From positions 128,623,428-128,687,427 of the forward strand of contig CM068838.1 of assembly GCA_028554795.2 (NCBI GenBank): a DNA stretch of 64,000 bases, written 5' to 3'. Both the position numbers and the translations under genes were made by a program. This document shows, piece after piece, positions 48,501-58,205 of the stretch (the first letter of the stretch is position 1; each line of letters starts with the position of its first letter). A model generated the notes under the pieces. That model did no database searches. It had not been told where the DNA came from and saw nothing but the letters and a program-made list of their open reading frames with translations. Origin of the DNA: Sinohyriopsis cumingii. Its lineage: Eukaryota; Mollusca; Bivalvia; Unionida; Unionidae.

Positions 48501-50986
48501 ATTTGGAGGACAAAAAGGTCAATGGTTGAGGTTAATATAGTTGGAAAAAATGGGGTTTTGCAGGATTACTTTATTTTCTAGAAGAAGTTTCCTGAGCAAA
48601 GGTTGTGGATGCCTTACACTTAAGAGTAATAAAGAAATCGATAGATTTTGGGGTCTAAATGTAAGACGTCATGTCTGTTACAAGTCTAATAAGAACATAA
48701 TGATTGCTACACATTAAGTTTAGTTCGAAGTGGTATACCTTGACCAAATGACCATTGAAACTGTTGGTCAACAATCTCCAGACATATTAATACTTTACTA
48801 GTGCCCACATAGAAAGTTATACATAGTACTGCTGTTTTTAGCCTTTGCATGTCTTACTCTATTGCACTTTTTGTTACATGTTACAGGGAGGCTCAGTAGC
48901 TCATGTGGTGAGCAATGAACTTGTAGTCCAAGGGTTGCAGGTTCAGTACCCACCCAAGTCAGTCCTTTTTGCCTGCCCCTGTGTGCCTGAGAAAAGCACT
49001 TAGATCCCATTTCTTTGGTATGATATAGCCAATATAGTGTTACAATTGTCATCACCACTCTGGTGGCCTTGTGGTTAGAGCATCTGCCACAGATACGGGA
49101 GGTTGCAGGTTCAAACCCCAGCAGAGTAATACGAAAGACTTATACAAATGGTACTAACAGCTGGCGCTTAGCATTAAGAGCTTAGTAGTAGGATTGGTTG
49201 GCCTGGTGTCAGAATAATGCGACTGGGTGGGACATCATGCTACATGTCTGTGGCATGATGCTCCAGTGCTAGATATCATTATATAATGCCAACCTGCAGA
49301 CGTCGTAGAGATATGACTGTAAAATTGTTAAAGCTACATACAAAAAATCCAAATCACACACACACACACACACACAGACACACACAAAATTGTCATCAAG
49401 ATCCAACAAAAGAAAAACTTGCCATATGTTTCAGATTGACAATGTAGGTCACCCCTCATGGCAGGCACAGATTACAGGTACCAAGCAGTGGACACTGGAA
49501 CCACCACCAGAATGCTACTTTGAGTGTGCAGCAAGGATTCAAGCTACTGTATATCCAGGAGAGATAAGTGAGTACACTAGTATATAGCAGAGGAACTCAC
49601 TTATGAGAAGAAAAAAAAACTAGATTAGAGACAAATTAAAAGTAATTACACCACCACCACCTAAGTTCTTCATGCTCCACTCTGTTTACCTCTTTCAGTG
49701 TCACACAGACTGTGTAATGTTATATCTAACATTTTGGCCTCATCATCACCATCCCTGTTCAGCTCATTTAGTGTCATACAGACTGTGTTGTGTTAGACTT
49801 AAGATTTTGGCCTCATCATCAAGCTCCACACTGTTGACCTCGTTCAATGTTATATAAACTTGTTGCGTTAGACCCAAGGCGTAAGTTAGACCTAAATCTC
49901 ATCATCAGATATGTAACATTTAGAAATAAGTTTACTTTAATACAGAAATTCACACATTCATTGAATGATTTGGTGAATATTTGACCAGAGCTAGATGAAT
50001 TCAATGTTTTAAAAATATAATTACAATGTAAAAACAGTATTTGAAAAGTTTAAATCAGAATGTTAATTGCAAATGTAAATCGTTAGTTTGTGATTTGCAA
50101 GGTTCTTGCAGAACACTGAAAGAAGTGAACGGAGTAGAAGTCATTGAACTATAGGATAAATTACAGTATGTGTAGCACATATGTTTATTTAGTCATAAAT
50201 CATTTCCATCATGGAGGATAAAAAACCTGCTGAGATATAATTAAGTTTTGTAGCATGCAGTGTCATATTACATTGATGGAAATGAAGTTGATGAAGCATA
50301 CATTTCAATATGTTTATAGCTCCTGATTGAAGTCTTGTTTTCACTGTTGATTCCAGATCAAAAAGAAATGTTGTTGCAATGCGCATTCATTCACAATATG
50401 ACTCCAAATTTCAACTAGACATGCCATTTTCTTTCGAAAGTTATGTCTAGCGCGCGACTAAGTTCAAACTTATCTGGGTGGAGTTATGTGTGCATTAATA
50501 ATGTTTTTGTTGTGTAATGATGAATCTGCGCTTTGTATTTAGTTTGGAATACGGCGTACATTCAGTTACTTTGTTTCTTGTAGTGTATTTTGTTAATCTG
50601 ATTAAGCATTAGGTAGAATAAGAAAATGAGCATATAATAAAAAGTTTACTACATTTGTATGGAGAAATATGAACTCATTTTGTTGGATGGATATACTACG
50701 CTCCCAAGGTCATGCAGTATTCCATCTGAAAAACTTGTTCATATTTTCCCATACAAATGCAGTAACCTATAAAGATTGTGTGCAGTCCCAGTAAATAACT
50801 TTAAAAAATGTGTGACCTTTTACTGATCAGAATCTGCAAAATTATATCACTACTATACCAATAAAATATACTTAATAAATTTTTTCTCTGTAAATTTCAG
50901 TTGTCCTGGACACAAACAGCTGGTTCCATGCAACACTTAATGTTGGAAATGATATCAGTATCACCATTGGTTCAGAATATGACTGA
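35800..50986 (+). CDS. membrane-anchored JmjC/cupin-domain oxygenase, four coding exons, 364 aa
   Basis: The exons are 35800-36544 (ATG at 35805), 44015-44150, 49435-49567 and 50901-50986. All introns are GT-AG and the phases agree (2,0,1). The N-terminus (1-75) is charged and Lys/Asp-rich. A single hydrophobic segment lies at about 79-97, followed by a Cys-containing region and a C-terminal JmjC-type fold. The iron-binding triad is complete: His292 and Asp294 (HMH-ID) and His346 (SWFHATL). Lys in ITGTKQW fits a 2-oxoglutarate-side position. Family knowledge: JmjC/cupin_8 proteins hydroxylate or demethylate proteins using Fe(II) and 2-oxoglutarate; the substrate cannot be read here. The topology (short N-terminus, anchor, lumenal or extracellular catalytic domain) is inferred. 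Any 5' non-coding exon lies upstream of 35799 and was not found. Confidence 0.87.
36564..36860 (-). mobile_element. SINE family 1 copy next to the JmjC exon 1 donor
   Basis: Bounded by TAATAGAATTTG on both sides (36552-36563 and again from 36861), a clear target-site duplication. The left border is about 20 bp from the GTATGT donor at 36545. The head has lost part of the segment between the A and B boxes. Confidence 0.9.
37296..37415. repeat. 24-bp repeat, short outlying array
   Basis: About five copies of the unit TCCATTTACTATTATTCCAA TAGC. The same unit forms the large array at 39880-42850. The two arrays are separated by the SINE/piggyBac nest and single-copy sequence. Confidence 0.9.
37512..39043 (+). 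mobile_element. SINE family 1 copy split by a piggyBac insertion
   Basis: Left piece 37512-37615, right piece 38852-39043. The whole unit is flanked by ACCAGGAGCTT (37501-37511 and 39044-39054). The 5' head is truncated within the tRNA part. Removing the inserted element and one TTAA copy restores the order of the family body (CAGCATTAAGAGG). Confidence 0.92.
37616..38851 (+). mobile_element. internally deleted piggyBac-type element, 1236 bp
   Basis: Terminal inverted repeats CACATTAACCCCTG are perfect over 14 bp and the element is flanked by TTAA on both sides, the piggyBac signature. Near 37934-38135 a frame starting MMQIDENQPLGADFFLTDSD and running into Asp/Glu-rich sequence looks like the acidic N-terminus of a piggyBac transposase. 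Near 38177-38250 GPATDLDPDANAFDFVELLF resembles the start of the DDE_Tnp_1_7 domain. The rest of the transposase is deleted and stops are present. Confidence 0.85.
39725..39811. repeat. 29-bp tandem repeat, three copies
   Basis: Units read TCTGTGAATTCGTATATTTA ACTATTAAT. Confidence 0.92.
39880..42850. repeat. 24-bp satellite array, about 120 copies
   Basis: Units of 24 bp: TCCATTTACTATTATTCCAA TAGC with substitutions (T/A/G at several sites). Because 24 is divisible by three, long open frames arise on both strands and in more than one frame (for example 39983-41095 plus, 40411-41028 minus). No start context, splice sites or unbiased codon use support translation. It lies in JmjC intron 1. 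Confidence 0.96.
42870..43595. other. JmjC intron 1, 3' part without recognisable elements
   Basis: Ordinary AT-rich intron sequence; no exon or repeat identified. Confidence 0.5.
43608..43930 (+). mobile_element. SINE family 1 copy before JmjC exon 2
   Basis: tRNA-like head TGTGGCCTAATGGTTAAAGC with B box GGTTCAGACCCC, body, and AC tail. It is flanked by CAAGAACTGGAC (43596-43607; 43931-43942). The SINE ends 84 bp before the exon 2 boundary. Confidence 0.92.
44015..44150 (+). CDS. JmjC gene, second coding exon
   Basis: The acceptor is CCCTAG|G and the donor is ATGCAT|GTAAGT. The entering base completes Trp247. The exon encodes 45 residues, SNCDFLAAN...GYGAHMH, ending precisely on the first iron-binding histidine (His292). 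It was found by matching JmjC sequence order, since it is short. Confidence 0.87.
44398..44610. repeat. degenerate ~18-bp tandem repeat
   Basis: Loose repeats of TGAAAACTCCACAAGCAG and variants, about 11 copies, in JmjC intron 2. Confidence 0.65.
44759..45008 (+). mobile_element. SINE family 2 copy, full length
   Basis: The tRNA-like head CCCGAGTGGCCGAGTGGTCT with B box GGTTCGAGTCT has the pattern of a class II (Leu/Ser) tRNA. The body and an AAC-repeat tail follow. It is flanked by ACACCTGCATGTG on both sides (13-bp duplication). Of the family 2 copies this one has the best preserved pol III boxes. Confidence 0.93.
45370..46955 (+). mobile_element. APE-type LINE with endonuclease and tail but no RT core
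   Basis: Frame-broken pieces in order: EVYAPTSKHD, ILVIQGDWNVMV, a region with NQIDYILVRK and IGSDHD (apurinic endonuclease motifs), then EGAENMGD/INNRLRRA linker, then directly LMTNNPSGIQNEIRVN, LSRIAQTTTALASLKPIW, HVSNEEVPIRIQ, RWYGHI, RWEDDIKEWTG (post-RT tail). The whole reverse-transcriptase domain expected between linker and tail is missing. Database proteins of this type are often called craniofacial development protein 2-like. The exact LINE clade is not assigned. Confidence 0.85.
45391..45540. repeat. ~42-48-bp triplication within the LINE endonuclease
   Basis: Three tandem copies encode TSKHDKEVDDLYNQ-like units that occur once in normal endonucleases. The third copy carries an in-frame TAA. 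Confidence 0.8.
46960..47920. other. JmjC intron 2, no element recognised
   Basis: AT-rich sequence. Weak repeats of TCAAGGTCACTGTGACT type (47770, 47910, 48300, 48370) extend to about 48560, a low-identity tandem family. Confidence 0.45.
47933..48181 (-). mobile_element. SINE family 2 copy
   Basis: The complement of the copy at 44759: AAC-repeat tail at the left, head (GGCCGAGTGGTCTAAAGC) at the right. It is flanked by ACTCTGACTGA at 47922-47932 and 48182-48192. Confidence 0.92.
48893..49041 (+). mobile_element. SINE family 3 (tRNA-like head)
   Basis: GGCTCAGTAGCTCATGTGGT and GGTTGCAGGTTCAGTACCC resemble A and B boxes; the 3' part reads CCCATTTCTTTGGTATGATA. A truncated relative lies at 55862-55975. 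Borders are approximate. Confidence 0.6.
49055..49387 (+). mobile_element. SINE family 1 copy before JmjC exon 3
   Basis: tRNA-like head GGTGGCCTTGTGGTTAGAGC, B box GGTTCAAACCCC, body and long AC tail. It is flanked by AATTGTCATCA on both sides. The tail ends about 47 bp before the exon 3 boundary. Confidence 0.92.
49435..49567 (+). CDS. JmjC gene, third coding exon
   Basis: The acceptor is TTTCAG|ATTGAC and the donor is ATAA|GTGAGT. It opens with Ile-Asp, so Asp294 of the H-x-D metal motif is on a different exon from its histidine. It contains GHPSWQAQITGTKQWTL and a PPPECYFEC segment. The leaving phase is 1. Confidence 0.88.
50340..50770. mobile_element. foldback element, copy B
   Basis: It matches the reverse complement of 10034-10450: TTCCAGATCAAAAAGAAATG, CTTTCGAAAGTTATG, then ATGAGCATATAATAAAAAG followed by the 125-bp hairpin (50645-50768, ending ACAAATGCAGTAACCT). 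In JmjC intron 3. The left part is diverged or truncated. Confidence 0.7.
50901..50986 (+). CDS. JmjC gene, last coding exon
   Basis: The acceptor is AATTTCAG|TT. The exon completes Ile337 and encodes 27 more residues with VLDTNSWFHATLN, the second iron-binding histidine (His346), then TGA at 50984-50986. It lies 133 bp after a foldback repeat copy and about 300 bp before the Tigger element. Confidence 0.87.
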
Positions 50987-50989
50987 AAA

Positions 50990-51223
50990 ACAGGTTCAAA
51001 TACAGAAGTTCTGAATATACTGTGTATCATTAAAAAAGGACCAGACAGTACAGTATATCATAATATGGGTTGAATGCATCAGTTCTGATGATCCTATCTA
51101 TATCTCACAAAGAAACATACAAAAGTTCATCCTACACTATGTCATTAACAACAGGTCAAGTACACTGTTTAGATTAGTGTAGGCATTAAAGCATGGTGAA
51201 ATGCATTAGTTCAGACTGTTCAG

Positions 51224-51225
<2 letters not shown>
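50990..51225. repeat. degenerate 43-bp-family repeats, left of Tigger
   Basis: Loose copies of AAATGCATCAGTTCAGACTG and CTGTGTATCAT. The field continues after the Tigger element at 54030-54112 and 55060-55860. Confidence 0.6.

Positions 51226-51291
<66 letters not shown>
51226..51291. repeat. (TA)n(CA)n compound microsatellite
   Basis: TA and then CA repeats directly abutting the left end of the Tigger element. Confidence 0.95.
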
Positions 51292-51293
<2 letters not shown>

Positions 51294-54013
51294 GTAGTCC
51301 CCTCTTGAACGACCCCCCTGACCAGCAGCCACCCGCTCCTTACGGCCGGAATCCGTTAGCACCAATGATTTTGTGTTCAATAGTACCCCTCACGAAAGGC
51401 CACACGGCTAACGCAACCAGTAGCCAGCATATTAGTGCAATAATATAAAATTTACCCCTCACAAGCGGATGCATTTTATTTTAATATGTATCCAGAACCA
51501 GTATTTTATTCATAACTTGTGTTAAGTAGTCCGATTTCTGTTTCCTGATGTCAGGTTTTTGTTTCTGTACCGCTATGGTTAATGGTTAATATATCATTTA
51601 CGCCTCACCAGAAGCCACATTTATTCCATAAAACCGAGAAAGACTCAAATTTTAATCCATATAAAAGGGTAAGTACATGTCAACCGATTAGCCATACTGC
51701 TGTGTTATTATGAGATGTCCAGTTTAATCACTCTAATAATTGTTAAGATTACAATTATTGAACAGTAGTAATAGTTGAGAAGTGGCAGTATCGCTGTACA
51801 TACACAAGTAAGCAGGAAGATAGTTTGATAGCCTTTATGGCTTCCCTTAGTAAGATGTTGAGCTTGTTCACCTTTGATAATTAGTAATCAAGATCACAAC
51901 TCCTAATGGCCTCGAGGTCAAATCTGTGTGATGTTAATTAATGGTACATATCAAAGCCATTTTGGTTTCTCTTGCATTGTGTAAAGAAATGTATAAAAAC
52001 AATAGGGTACCAGACTGTGACTAACGAATCACGTGACACGATTACTTCCTTTAAAAACACATGGCAATTTGTTTAAATGCAGAAAAATTGTTTTATCAGT
52101 CTTGTAGTTGGCAACATTGGAATAAGTTAATGCTAAAAAAAAGTTCAACATGCCATTGAGGAAAAGAAAAATTCTCAGTTTAGAAGAGAAAGTAAAAGTA
52201 ATTCAACTGACCTAAAAGGGGGAGAGTTCGAGAATCCTGGCAGAAAAATTTGATGTCAGAAAGACTCAGATAAAAAACATTGTGAAAGATAGGGAAACAA
52301 TTCTGCGGAAATGCGAATGTGGAATGGATGGAGAAAGGAAGATTGTTCGAGCCAGGAGATGTTTGTATCCTGATTTGAATGGCAAGATTTTTGAATGGTT
52401 TTGCACTGCGCGTGTTAAGAAAATTCCACTCACTGGTTGAATGATCCAAGAAAAGGCAATAATTTTATCAGTTGAAATGAGATATGACGACTTTACCGCA
52501 AGTAACGGTTGGTTGCACAGATTTCAAGTCCGACACAATATTAAGTGTTCTGTCCTTAGTGGAGAATCTGCTGATGTTAATATTGAAGTTGTCGAAGATT
52601 GGAACAAAAGACTGAACGATATATGCAGGAGATATGACAGCAAGGATATTTTTAATTGTGACGAGACTGGTTTGTTTTTTTACAACTGTTACCAACAAAA
52701 GTCGCTCGTACAAAAAGCGGATGCATGTAAAGGTGGGAAAAAAGCAAAGGAGAGATTTACAGTTTTTCTCTGCACCAGTTGTTCAGGTGAGAAACTGAAG
52801 CCACTGGTGATTGGAAAAGTGCAAAATCCAAGGTGCTTTAAGGGATATAGCCGGACACATTTGAGAGTTACATATGAGGCAAATGAAAAGTATGGATGAC
52901 AGGACAGATATTTGAGCCCTGGATCAAAAAACTTAATCAGCAGATGAAAGTGCAGAACAGGAAGATCCTGATTTTTCTCGACAACTGTGTTACACACCCA
53001 AAACTGAATTTGTCAAATGTCAAGGTTTCATACTTTCTTCCAAATACAACTTCAAAACTTGAGCCCCTGGGTGCAGGGATAATCCAGACGGTCAAATTGA
53101 ATTACAGGAAAAAGCTGCTGAGACATGTTTTGTTCCTGATGGATAATATAACAGCTGCATCAGAGATAGCACAAAAAGTGAATCTGCTGGATGCAATCCA
53201 ATGGCTGACATCAGCATCAGATGTCCTGACAGCTGAGATGGTTCAAAAGTGCTTTCGGAAATGTGGCAGAGGCAGAGGAGGAACACTGGGATGAAGAGGA
53301 CTATCTTTCCCTTATACCACCTGGAACAACCCTTAAGGATTGTATTCAGTGTGATGATGCATTAGCTACAGAGAACACAATTAGTGATGACTGGGAGTCA
53401 TTAATGACAGAAGGTGCCAGAAGTTCTAGTGAAACATGCCAGAATGAGGAAAGTGACTGTGACAGTGACACGTGTGACAATCCAAACCCAGGCAAACAGT
53501 GCATTATACTGCATACAGCATGGTTACATTCCACAGAATTGATGGATTATGGCCTCGCAACAAACAATGTTGAACTTGTGGACACAATTATGAAAACACG
53601 AGATATTCTTAAAAAAGATAAAAGAAAAGCTGTAGAAAGCATGGGACAAATGACACTGGATAAAGTTTTCAAGCCTAATATATCATAGGAACATATATAC
53701 ATGTATTGTATTGAAGTGTCTACTGGAGACAGATGATGTGATCTGTAACATTATTATAAAGGTAATTTTAAATCTATATCAATGATTATTCATAACATTC
53801 TTTTGAAAATGATAAAAGTTTTTTTCACATTGATTTCACAACATGCATGTGATTTTTAAATGAAAATATTAAATGTTTTAGAATTAAATTAGTTGTGACT
53901 TTTTCATATGTATTTACTATTCACATTTGTCATCCCCCTCTAGAAAGGCCATTCTCATTATAAGGCCACTTCCTTGCTGCACTAGGGGTGGCTTTATAAG
54001 AGGGGCACTACTG
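51292..54013 (+). mobile_element. Tigger-type (pogo) DNA transposon, 2722 bp, complete ends
   Basis: The left end CAGTAGTCCCCTCTT and the right end, read in reverse as CAGTAGTGCCCCTCTTATA, form the typical Tigger inverted terminus. TA follows the right end; the left flank is CA within a CA microsatellite, probably TA before a change. The interior holds a broken transposase at 52150-53688. It lies about 300 bp after the JmjC stop codon. Confidence 0.9.
52150..53688 (+). pseudogene. Tigger (DDE_1/CENP-B-like) transposase, inactivated
   Basis: Order of parts: MPLRKRKILSLEEKVKVIQL with the CENP-B-type helix-turn-helix; a second DNA-binding part (WLHRFQVRHNI); the catalytic region with NCDETGLFF (first Asp) and LIFLDNCVTHP (second Asp); TTSKLEPLGAGII where the third catalytic Asp is expected but Gly is found; and an acidic C-terminus. 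Lesions: in-frame TAA at 52213, TGA at 52438, a frameshift near 52893 and a return shift near 53260. Family knowledge: such enzymes cut and paste their own element at TA sites. This copy cannot be active. Confidence 0.9.
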
Positions 54014-55059
54014 TATATATAATAAAAGCATTTTCAGTTCAGATTACAGTGTAGGCAATAAAGCATGGTGAAATGCATCAATTCAGACTGTGTTCTGTAT
54101 CATAAAAAAGAGAGATAAATATGTATTTTTAACTTTGCTGTATATTATAAAGTCTAATAAATTAGTCCAGTCTATACTAGGGCTGAAAAGAAGGATTTTT
54201 TTGTTTTAAACCATAGGATTGCCAAAATAAGATGTTTACTGATTCTGCCCAGATTTCACTGATCCTGCTAATATCAAACAGAAGCCAGTTGAGTTTCTAC
54301 TTCAAAACCTATTATTCATTAACATTAACTTAAACATAAAAAGCCCCAAAACAACGTAATTTCACCAGCAAGACTAGTGAATGAAGCAACCAGCACACTT
54401 AAGTATTTCTCCACATTCTCAGCGCAAAATGTGCACAACACCTCAGCCTCTTCTGGGTAATAATTAAGCTATTTTTATTCAGTTTCTTAACATTTTTAGT
54501 ACATAATCTCTTCCTTTAATCATATTTGTAATTGTGCTTCCTCTTGTCATTATCTACCTGCTTCTCTTGCAGCTGTACATCTTGCAAATACTTCCACATG
54601 TTTACAGTTGTCACAGCATATGTTTATCAGCAACAATATAAATATTAAACAGTGTTCACTATATTCTGGACTATTTATCTAGTCATTGAACACACACAGC
54701 CTTTTCTGATTGGTCACGATTCTGCACCTTTTATTATCGTAAGTAATGAAATCAGTGCCTAGGGACAGTACACCATAGTTCCATGTTCATCGAGACAGTT
54801 TTAACAATAATCACACTAAATTACCTGATAGTGACTTTAACACCTGTTCATTTGTGCTGCGAGCATTTATTGTGCCTTATCAATTATAGGAAGTTGTTAG
54901 GTACACATTTAGCGCAATAAACAGACCGATTAACCATTAAAGGACATGCCCACTAACAACCATTTCTTATGGTGCAAATTCTCGCTGCCCGAATTGATTA
55001 GTGGTGGGTTTTACTGATTAGTAAAATCACTAACCATGATTAGCAGGTCAGTTTAGAGC
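54014..55059. other. intergenic, old repeat relics
   Basis: 54030-54112 carries one or two diverged units of the 43-bp family (GGTGAAATGCATCAATTCAG). The rest shows no recognisable feature. Confidence 0.5.
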
Positions 55060-55660
55060 CCTGCTATACTGTAAATCATAAAAACAGGGTCAAATGCATC
55101 AGTACAGACTACACTGTATATCACACTAAAGGTCAAATGCATCAGTACGGACTACACTGTACATCACACTAAAGGTCAAATGCATCAGTACGGACTACAC
55201 TGTACATCACACTAAAGGTCAAATGCATCAGTACGGACTACACTGTGTATCACACTAAAGGTCAAATGCATCAGTACAGACTACACTGTATATCACACTA
55301 AAGGTCAAATGCATCAGTACGGACTACACTGTATATCACTCTAAAGGTCAAATGCATCAGTACGGACTACACTGTATATCACACTAAAGGTCAAATGCAT
55401 CAGTACGGACTACACTGTACATCACACTAAAGGTCAAATGCATCAGTATGGACTACACTGTACATCACACTAAAGGTCAAATGCATCAGTACGGACTACA
55501 CTGTACATCACACTAAAGGTCAAATGCATCAGTACAGACTACACTGTATATCACACTAAAGGTCAAATGCATCAGTACGGACTACACTGTATATCACACT
55601 AACAGTCAAATACGTCAGTACGGACTACACTGTATATCACACTATAGGTCAAATACATCA
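55060..55660. repeat. 43-bp minisatellite, about 13 copies
   Basis: Units read GGTCAAATGCATCAGTACGG then ACTACACTGTATATCACACT AAA. The central copies are nearly identical. Diverged units continue to about 55860. Confidence 0.95.
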
Positions 55661-55861
55661 GTTCTGATGATTATATATATCATAAAAATATAGATCAGCC
55701 TTTCATTAAAAACATAGTCCAATACACTGTTCAGACTATGCTGTATATCACAGAAAAAGGTCAGATACACTGTTCAGACTATACCATGTATAATAAAGGC
55801 AGGGTCAGATCAGTTCAGATTATAGTGTATGTCATAAAGAATTGTTAATACATCAGTTTAG

Positions 55862-55975
55862 TACCTATCCAGGCCAGCCAGGGTCAGCTGTCTTGAAGTG
55901 TCCTTGGAAAAGATGCCCATCTCCCATTTCCTTGGCAGGATATAGCCAATGGCATGTTTAAGTGACATTAAAACC
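55862..55975 (+). mobile_element. SINE family 3, 3' fragment
   Basis: Shares CCCATTTCCTTGGCAGGATA and TAGCCAATGGC with the 3' half of 48893-49041. The tRNA-like head is missing. Confidence 0.5.
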
Positions 55976-56007
55976 AACAAAAACAAATCTTCCAAAAAAT
56001 CTGTCTC

Positions 56008-56011
<4 letters not shown>

Positions 56012-56078
<67 letters not shown>
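56012..56078. repeat. (TA)n microsatellite
   Basis: About 33 TA units. Confidence 0.96.
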
Positions 56079-56080
<2 letters not shown>

Positions 56081-56337
56081 CATTTATTTACATAAATGTA
56101 TTAATCTGAAAAATGTTGCATCAAGATGTAGTATTCACTGCAAACTTTTCTTTTGTGAATGTAACATTTTCTTTTCCAGAGGGAATCTTGTTAGAACTGC
56201 AGTATTTAACTTGAGAACTTATTTTGTAAGATACAAGATAATCTTTTCTTTATACATTTTTGACTGGATGTACATTATCTTTGCTAAGTTTGAATTTAAT
56301 TTAAAATCATTGCTGTAATTGTCTTACTTGGCTGAAT

Positions 56338-56341
56338 ATAT

Positions 56342-56421
<80 letters not shown>
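56338..56421. repeat. (TA)n microsatellite
   Basis: About 40 TA units with one ACATG interruption near the start. Confidence 0.96.
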
Positions 56422-56424
<3 letters not shown>

Positions 56425-56500
56425 TACCCATTTAGTGGCCTGAACTACTAGAGTACCTGTTTAGTAGCATGACTGCATATATGTATAGTATCTGTTTGTT

Positions 56501-56955
56501 GGCATGACCTTTATACAATGAAACCCCTGAAAATGAAAGCTTCCTTGGAAGAGATTTTGGGTTTTTGTTAACATTGTGTTTCACAGATGTGAAAACAATA
56601 CTGTTTTCTGTTTAGTGGCATGACCTTATACAGTGAAACCCCTCAAAATGAAAGCTTCCTTGGAAGAGATTTTGGGGTTTTGTTAACATTGTGTTTCACA
56701 GATGTGAAAACAATACTGTTTTCTGTTTAGTGGCATGACCTTATACAGTGAAACCCATCAAAATGAAAGCTTCCTTGGAAGAGATTTTGGGGTTTTGTTA
56801 ACATTGTGTTTCACAGATGTGAAAACTACTGTTTTCTGTTTAGTGGCATGACCTTATACAGTGAAACCCCTCAAAATGAAAGCTTCCTTGGACGAGATTT
56901 TGGGCTTTTGTTAACATTGTGCTTCATGGATGTGAAAACAATACTATTTTATAAG
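56501..56955. repeat. ~115-bp tandem repeat, four copies
   Basis: Units begin GGCATGACCTTATACAGTGA and contain AAAGCTTCCTTGGAAGAGAT. Starts are at 56501, 56617, 56732 and 56845. High identity suggests recent expansion. Confidence 0.93.
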
Positions 56956-58205
56956 CAATTTTGAGATGATTGTGCAATTATGAGAACATCTGAATATGCA
57001 TAATTTAGAGTGCACAAATTAAGCTGTTTTGGGGGATTTTTTTATCATTGAATTGAAATTAGCTGAGATGAAAAATGTATCGTCCTTCCAAAAATCATTC
57101 TTTCACATTAATAAATAAGGCTTGTTTCACATAGGAATACAGTCCTCATCTCATGAAACATTTAAAGAATTTGATACTTTTATAATTTAACTGCAAACTG
57201 ATTATAGTCCAATGATAATTTACAGACATTTAGTTATTAATAAGAAGTGGCTCTTTTTTATGGTGTAATGATTTCAGATTAGCATATTGTCAGAACTAAC
57301 ATGTGTTGGTACATGTCAGTTATTGTTTTAACCTTGCATGCCCATGAGACATTTTTGTAAACGATAAGCCTACTGGTGTTTGTGAACCATAAATTATCTG
57401 GTACCATGTATGGCAGAAATTTAGCAGCCAAAAAATATTTCTGAATTTTAAGTGAGCTTTGGTTTTATGGGAATTTTTTTAGTGTACAGATGAAATTTGG
57501 GTTCAGATGTTTTGGTGGGTTTGGGCTCACTGGAAAAAAATGATTTTAATGTAGGGAAAATGATGGTATGACCACCACATAAATTGTAACTTGGAAGGGA
57601 TTCCTGTATATTTAGGGTTCAGTTTTGAGGAGACTCCTTGATGTACCCAAAGTTATACATACAGTATGAATTTAATGGCCACTTGTAGACTTTTAAATGA
57701 TCCTATCTTGAACTTTCTTTTGAATGAACATATTCATTATTTAGTTGATAACAATTATTGTCAATCTTTAGAGCAATAAAATGTATTGTAAAAAATGAAT
57801 GTTTCGTTTGAAGGTTTGGGGTTATTTTCCACTTTCACCATACCTGACAAATAGATGATTTTAAGACAACGAGTTAGCAGATTTTCCATCAGCTAATGGA
57901 GACTTGTTTTAGAATGTCATGCTTCATTTTCAGTTGTTGAATTGAACTGTTTCTTCTATCATATCAAACTTTTGAATCTTTGTCCACAGCCTCTTCTCCA
58001 GCTTCAAGTCCAGCTTATTTTGTGTTAACAAAATAAGTGACATTGGAAATATCTACTGTTCCAGCGCTGGAAAAACAACTTTTGTTTCTTAATAAGACTG
58101 AAATGGCATGATCTGGATCATGTTACAATGCATATATGTACAGTCTTAAAATTTCACTGACTCTCAGATGAAAAGGAATGCTTTTATACTTTAGCTCTGC
58201 TCGTC
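56956..58205. other. intergenic, nothing recognised
   Basis: AT-rich sequence without repeats or exons that I can support. Confidence 0.5.
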
